Below, piece by piece: positions 59,358-64,000 of a stretch of DNA of 64,000 nt. The translations under genes and the position numbers were made by a program. The notes beneath the pieces are model-generated. The model was not told where the DNA came from, ran no database searches, and was given only the letters and a program-made list of their open reading frames with translations. Location: assembly GCA_030015575.1 (NCBI GenBank), contig JASDDO010000006.1, forward strand, positions 107,996,045 to 108,060,044, read 5' to 3'. The DNA is from Agapanthus africanus (lineage: Eukaryota; Streptophyta; Magnoliopsida; Asparagales; Amaryllidaceae). Each line of letters starts with the position of its first letter. Positions within the stretch are counted from its first letter, which is position 1.

Positions 59358-59399
59358 TTAAAAGAAATTCGTCCCCGAATTTAAAAATATTCCGATACG

Positions 59400-62190
59400 C
59401 ATACCTTCAAAGAGAAGATTAAAACCCTCAAATCTCGCTCGCAGCCTCCCAAGTGACTACCTCACTATACGGCTACGTCCAAGAAAACCCTTCACAGATG
59501 GCAAGACCTTTGACCGACGTTTCTCCACCTGTCGAGCCATTAACACACATGGCTGCGGGCGAACGAAAGATCGCGTCCACCTAAATGGTCTGGTGCCAAA
59601 TCATGTGAGAAAGGTCATGAAGGTAATTGTAAAATATCATCACAAGGAATACGGGGTGAAAATCCAATAATTTGGGCGGAAGTGCCAAATTAAAGGCAAC
59701 AAGACTAACTCGCTAATAGAATCTCAGAAGGACCTAAACCCTGGGATAAGCTTCCCAGAATCCAACACGTCATTCATCGGAAAGTCCATAGGAATCCATG
59801 ATTTTCCACTGCGCACTCAAGCCTGCGACCAGCACAGTCGCATAAGACATCTGTTTGCAATGGACAGCTCTCATCCTGACCCGAACACAACTGGACTAAC
59901 TCCGAATTCTCCAGACATAGCTGGGGTCCAAAATCCTACCTACGCAGAGTCAGAAAACAACAGGCTGGCGATCGACACAACCTAACCCCTAAGCCTAAGG
60001 GTGGCCAATTGGAGTGTCTCCTGATAATAGCTATCGAAAGAGAACCCTAACGATGGCGAGAGACGATCCCAAGCTGCTGACGACCAACAAACAAACCAAC
60101 ACACAAACTTAAGAAAACAACTGAGCAAACTGAGTAAAACCGGATGACAAGAATCCGAATGGAGTCACACCCTTACCAAAATTAGGTGGAAACCATAACG
60201 AAATTCGTGGAGATCTGCTCCCATTCCTGCTTCGGAACGGTAAAAGGTTGCAAGTCTCCAGCCGGCCCCAGATGCTCGACCCAAAGCACACAACAAGACA
60301 GACACTTGAAACGAAACCTGAAACTTCTCCTTACATTCCTGTCCACTTGTAACTATCTCACAAGTCACGCCAAAGCTGGTGGAACTGGAATGCATATAGA
60401 GAGTTGACAGATGTGCATACCCTAGGATTACACGTCTCTACCCGATGAAACCAGGTACACGAACGCGTCCCTAACTTAGCACACCCTTGTCATAATCAAG
60501 GTCTCCGAATCATTACCCAGCCGAATATGCTCAAGTATCTCTGACGTACGAGCTTCGGCGGGCAGTGTCTCGCGAAAACGATTTAAGGAAAGTGGTCGGG
60601 CGCGGACATGAGCAAGCTGTCCCCTCCGTAGAGACGAACTAAGCTATACTCAACAATCACACAAGAACTGTAAATCTGCAGAAGACCATCACAACAATCC
60701 AAATCTGCTGCAGGAAGATGTACATTAAGCTCTAGTGGTCCGTGGGAAATCTGACACGACTCTCAAGTAAGTAGTGTCTCCAATTCTCCAACGCAAAACC
60801 ACCGCGGCCATCTCCAGATCATGAGTGGAATATCCTTCTCGTACTTCCTACAAATGTAGGGAAAGCAAAAGCGATATCTCTATAGTGTCACCTCAGCACA
60901 CCCTCGAGCCCACTCAAGAAACATTACAGTTAAACAACAAGGTCGCCCGAACCAAAAGCATAGAAAGAACTGATGTAGCTGTTAACTGAATCTTCAACTG
61001 CTGAAGACTCCGTCCACATGCCTCAGTCCAAAGAGAAGAAACCTCCTTACTGGTCAATTCGGTCGACGGTGCAGCACTACTCTAGCAATCCTGCATGAAA
61101 CGGTGGCAAAAACCCTGCTAAGCCCAACAATCCGCGGATCTCCGTCCGGCACACAAGTCTGGACTTAAGCCGTACGGTCACAATCTCCCTCGGAACCATA
61201 TGAAACCGTCTCCCATGACTACAAGACCTAGGAGTCAACACAAAACAAGCCTGAAGAAACACTCCGAGAATTTAGCAACTGCTGGTGCTCTCCCAGTATC
61301 TGCATAACAAATCCTCAAGTGCTACTCCTGTCCCTCAAGACACAATAAGTAGACCAGAGTGTCGTAAATAACACAACAAAAACTGGTCAAGGAATGGCCT
61401 GCAGAAATCTGGCTCATCAAATCTACGAGTGCTGCTAGGGCGACAGTGAATCCAACGACTCACAAAACACACAAAGCCCGTAGCACGCACAAGGTAGTCT
61501 TCGGAATGCCGTCACTCCGAATCCGCAATAATGATGACCTGATCCGAAGCACACTTAGAAAAATGTCTCGCACTCTGGAGCTGATCGAAGAAATCGCCAC
61601 GGCAAGGTGAAGGACACCTATCCGCACCATAAGCCGGTTCAATTGACGATCCGTCGATACGCAACCCCAAACTGCCGTCTTTCTCCTCGACGAACAGAAA
61701 TAGGAGCTTCCAAAAGCGAAACACTCAGGCGCACAAAACTCCCCAAACCACAACTCTGCAGCTGATCCTTAAGCTCCCTCAGCTTCGCCGGCTCATTTAG
61801 AACAACGTTGGAAAACTCTCGCACGAAAGGAACCCGGTCCAACAATCCCCACGGTGGCTCCGGTATCACGAATGAACGCCAAGAATCCACGCCATCTCCT
61901 CAGTAGACGACTAGCGAAAAAGGCTGAATTCAAGCTGTGAGAGGCGGTACAACTATCCACCTGCACAACAAGAACTGACTTGCCTGGGAAAACAAAACCT
62001 AACTTGTTTCCACACGGTAGTCCACAGACGCCTAACACGTAGTTAACCAATCCGTGCCCAGGAGAACGTCAAATCCAACATCTCAAGAAGGATCAAAACG
62101 ACGGATGAAATCTCTATCTCCTATCCGATTGGCACCAAACTGAATACGTGTCGCGCAACAAAAGAATCGCTGACAGAAGCTAAAACAACT
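59400..62190 (-). pseudogene. Gypsy pol remnant, element J
   Basis: No frame longer than about 100 codons. Order on the - strand: a protease-region trace (about 62050-61790), reverse transcriptase N-part (FVREFSNVVLNEP, then FVEEKDGSLGLRID and DQLQSARHFSK, about 61890-61510), a later reverse transcriptase piece (IRGLLGLAGF, about 61150-61080), and an integrase piece near 60290-60170 resembling the Gypsy 'PLPIPEWKWE' region. Shattered, well over ten breaks, in sharp contrast to the near-identical LTRs. Confidence 0.8.
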
Positions 62191-62194
62191 ACGA

Positions 62195-62968
62195 CTAATC
62201 TACCCAACCACGGTACAAGCAAGAAATAAGCAAATATACCAAGAGAAAATAAAGCCCAAGGGTACCTGAAAACTCCACATTGGACGTCTGCGCGTCCCGA
62301 TGAGTAGAAGCAAACTCCTGTGTCTGCCCTCTACTCGCAGCTGGATGAACTCCTCTGGTAGCCTGAGCCCTCTGAGCGAATCTTCCATGCCCACGGCCTC
62401 TCTGGAAACGATCATGATGAGGTGCTATGGAACAATCCCTGACGAAGTGCTGAAGGCTTCCGCATCGAAAACATCCACGCGTTGACTGCTGACCATCCTG
62501 GGGATGAGGGCTGAACGACTGTCCTCGTCCCAAGCCTCTGCTACTCCCGCGACGGCCATGAAATCTGTCTCGACGACCAAACCTCTGTCTCTGGGCTGGT
62601 ACGTTGGTACGAGTCCTCCACTGTCCTGGAACTCTCTGAGCCTCTGGAATGTGTGCCTAGTCAACTGGAGCTGCAACCACTGGTGCTATGTAGGTGACGG
62701 ACTGCTGCATACTGATCGTAAGGGACAGCTGAGTAACAGGGGTAACTACCTCCTGTCGTAGCTCCCGAACGACATCAACCAAAGAGCTCAACGTCTGGCG
62801 GAAATCCTGCATCTCTACCAAAAGTCTATCCATAGTATAGGTCGTAGGCTGATCCGTCTGCACCTGTGCAACTAGAGTGCCATCCTGGTCAGTACTCGTC
62901 TCACCCGCGCTAACTCTGACCTCGGCCCTCGCTGCATCGCTCTGAGTCCCTATAGTCATCGGCGGCAA
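62195..62968 (-). pseudogene. Gypsy gag remnant, element J
   Basis: Pieces of gag on the - strand: a start MPPMTIGTQSD with a glutamine/leucine-rich stretch, and a CX2CX4HX4C zinc knuckle (CFRCGSLQHFVRDC) followed by an arginine/glycine-rich tail. Shorter than usual and broken. Confidence 0.8.
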
Positions 62969-63192
62969 GGCTATAAATAGATATAGGATGAGATTCGATA
63001 AGAATGAGGAAATCGAATCTCATAGATATGAATCATCAAGGAAGGAATGTCAAGCAAATTGTACTTAGGTCGCTTAATGCAAAGTACCGCGCTGTGGGTA
63101 TGCTGCAGACATACACACACTACGTTACTCTGCTTAAGCTACCTACTCCATCATACTAAGGTCATCCTACACTCCGAAAGGTAAAACCTAAC
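62969..63192 (-). other. Short leader of element J
   Basis: About 220 bases between primer site and gag start. I see no further structure in it. Confidence 0.6.
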
Positions 63193-63204
63193 GCTCTGAT
63201 ACCA
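63193..63204 (-). other. Primer binding site of element J
   Basis: TGGTATCAGAGC on the - strand, four bases from the 5' LTR end. Confidence 0.9.
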
Positions 63205-63208
63205 ACTT

Positions 63209-64000
63209 TGTCATGACCCAAAAATGGCCCGTGACGGCCCTAATACTACGCAACGCCTAAAGACGCAACGTAGTAAAAGAAAGCCAAACCCAGAAATCTA
63301 AACCAAGAAAAATACGGAAAAGATAATACAAGTCTAGAAACAATTGAAATCGCAACCCAAATTCTTTAAAAGTCTCACTTTCTTTCTTTAAAATTTTAGC
63401 AACACCCCATTTTTATAAAGACTAGTCAATATGAATACAACAGAAGAATAAGGACAGTAGAGAAAAAGCTGTATATATAAAGACATCAAATCCACCATAA
63501 TACACACTACGTCCTCACCAAGTCTCTATGTCAATAATACAACAGTAGATGGAGAGTACAATACAACGAAGGTACAATATATAATACAGATAACCGTCTA
63601 ACCCACCTATGCAAAATGGTACTGTGAGCTGATACGGTATCTGTAGCAAAAGATGGTAGCTGGATAGCTGGATAGGGGAATAGCCTGCCTCGACTACTCA
63701 TGGGGAAAAACCTGAAACACCTGTGGCACAACGGGGGTGAGTTGCCAACTCGTGAATAGTATAAAACATATGCAGGTAATCGCAGGAATGCACGTACAGC
63801 ATGAATCTAAGATATGCGATTACTGTAGTAATAATATGTCATGCAATGCTGGAATAAAGAGAGTACACTAGCAGGTACAATCAATAAGTGAAGCGATAGT
63901 AACATGACAATAGTATGCAGTAGAGATGTGAGAAAGCAAATATGCAACTATCATAAGGGTACACTACAAGTACTACCAATGTATGAATCTGTGCATAAGG
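63209..64000 (-). repeat. 5' LTR of element J (partial, window edge)
   Basis: Matches 55418-56210 at an offset of 7791 (shifting by one after a small indel) with seven substitutions. Confidence 0.92.

Larger units (their letters stand above)
55418..64000 (-). mobile_element. Gypsy element J (chromovirus-like), broken, long LTRs
   Basis: Minus-strand element: 3' LTR 55418-59346 (3929 bp), polypurine tract, internal region of only 3862 bp, primer site, 5' LTR from 63209 running off the window. The 792 comparable LTR bases differ by seven substitutions and one indel (about 0.9%), near 0.35 million years. Gag and all pol domains are traceable but with well over ten breaks. Inserted in the leader of E. 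LTR ends (TGTAACACC...), tRNA-iMet primer and a long purine tract fit the Tekay/Del group, with moderate confidence. Confidence 0.85.

Overview
This window is a stretch of plant repeat DNA with no recognisable host gene. It is made almost entirely of LTR retrotransposons inserted into one another. The host is a land plant: the elements use the initiator-Met tRNA primer site (TGGTATCAGAGC), their LTRs are 1.5-4 kb with TG...CA ends, and the reverse transcriptase and RNase H sequences look like the plant Angela (BARE-like) Copia clade. I cannot name a species.

Layout. 1-9508: Copia element A on the - strand. Its gag-pol frame looks whole and its LTRs are nearly identical, so it is young. It sits in the 5' LTR of B. 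9509-26171: a + strand LTR-internal-LTR-internal-LTR array (B and C, sharing the LTR at 16733-18207), both heavily broken. It sits in the leader of D. 26172-30339: leader and 5' LTR piece of D (- strand), the oldest visible layer. 30340-47791: a tangle made of G (- strand, inserted in D's LTR) and F (+ strand, inserted in G's LTR). A block of D-LTR, G-LTR end and F-LTR is present twice (about 29239-32491 and 38623-41893); the first copy carries F with its internal region, the second only a solo F LTR. 47792-55417: E (- strand, inserted in G's leader), with a nearly whole prot-pol but no gag. 55418-64000: J, a Gypsy (chromovirus-like) element on the - strand with 3.9 kb LTRs and a shattered pol, inserted in E's leader.

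The nest reads D > G > F, G > E > J, and D > B/C > A. It implies D's missing parts lie on both sides of the window, tens of kilobases apart.

The most interesting signal is in the long non-coding leaders (about 2-2.8 kb) of the Copia elements. Across seven relatives they keep an ordered set of structured modules: a GC-rich dyad about 200 bp after the primer site (candidate dimerisation/packaging signal), a GGAGACC/GGTCTCC hairpin, an approximately 90-bp conserved core, a two-hairpin module present twice in five elements, and an array of three hairpins with one shared apical motif and different covarying outer stems, followed by a polypyrimidine-AG just before the coding start. Several stems change on both sides together between elements, as expected of selected RNA structure. 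The second main signal is that five of the six Copia elements whose coding start is visible (B, C, E, F, G) lack gag there; only A has it. This resembles the parasitism described for barley BARE2 on BARE1.

All ages are rough: differences counted by eye and an assumed 1.3e-8 substitutions per site per year.
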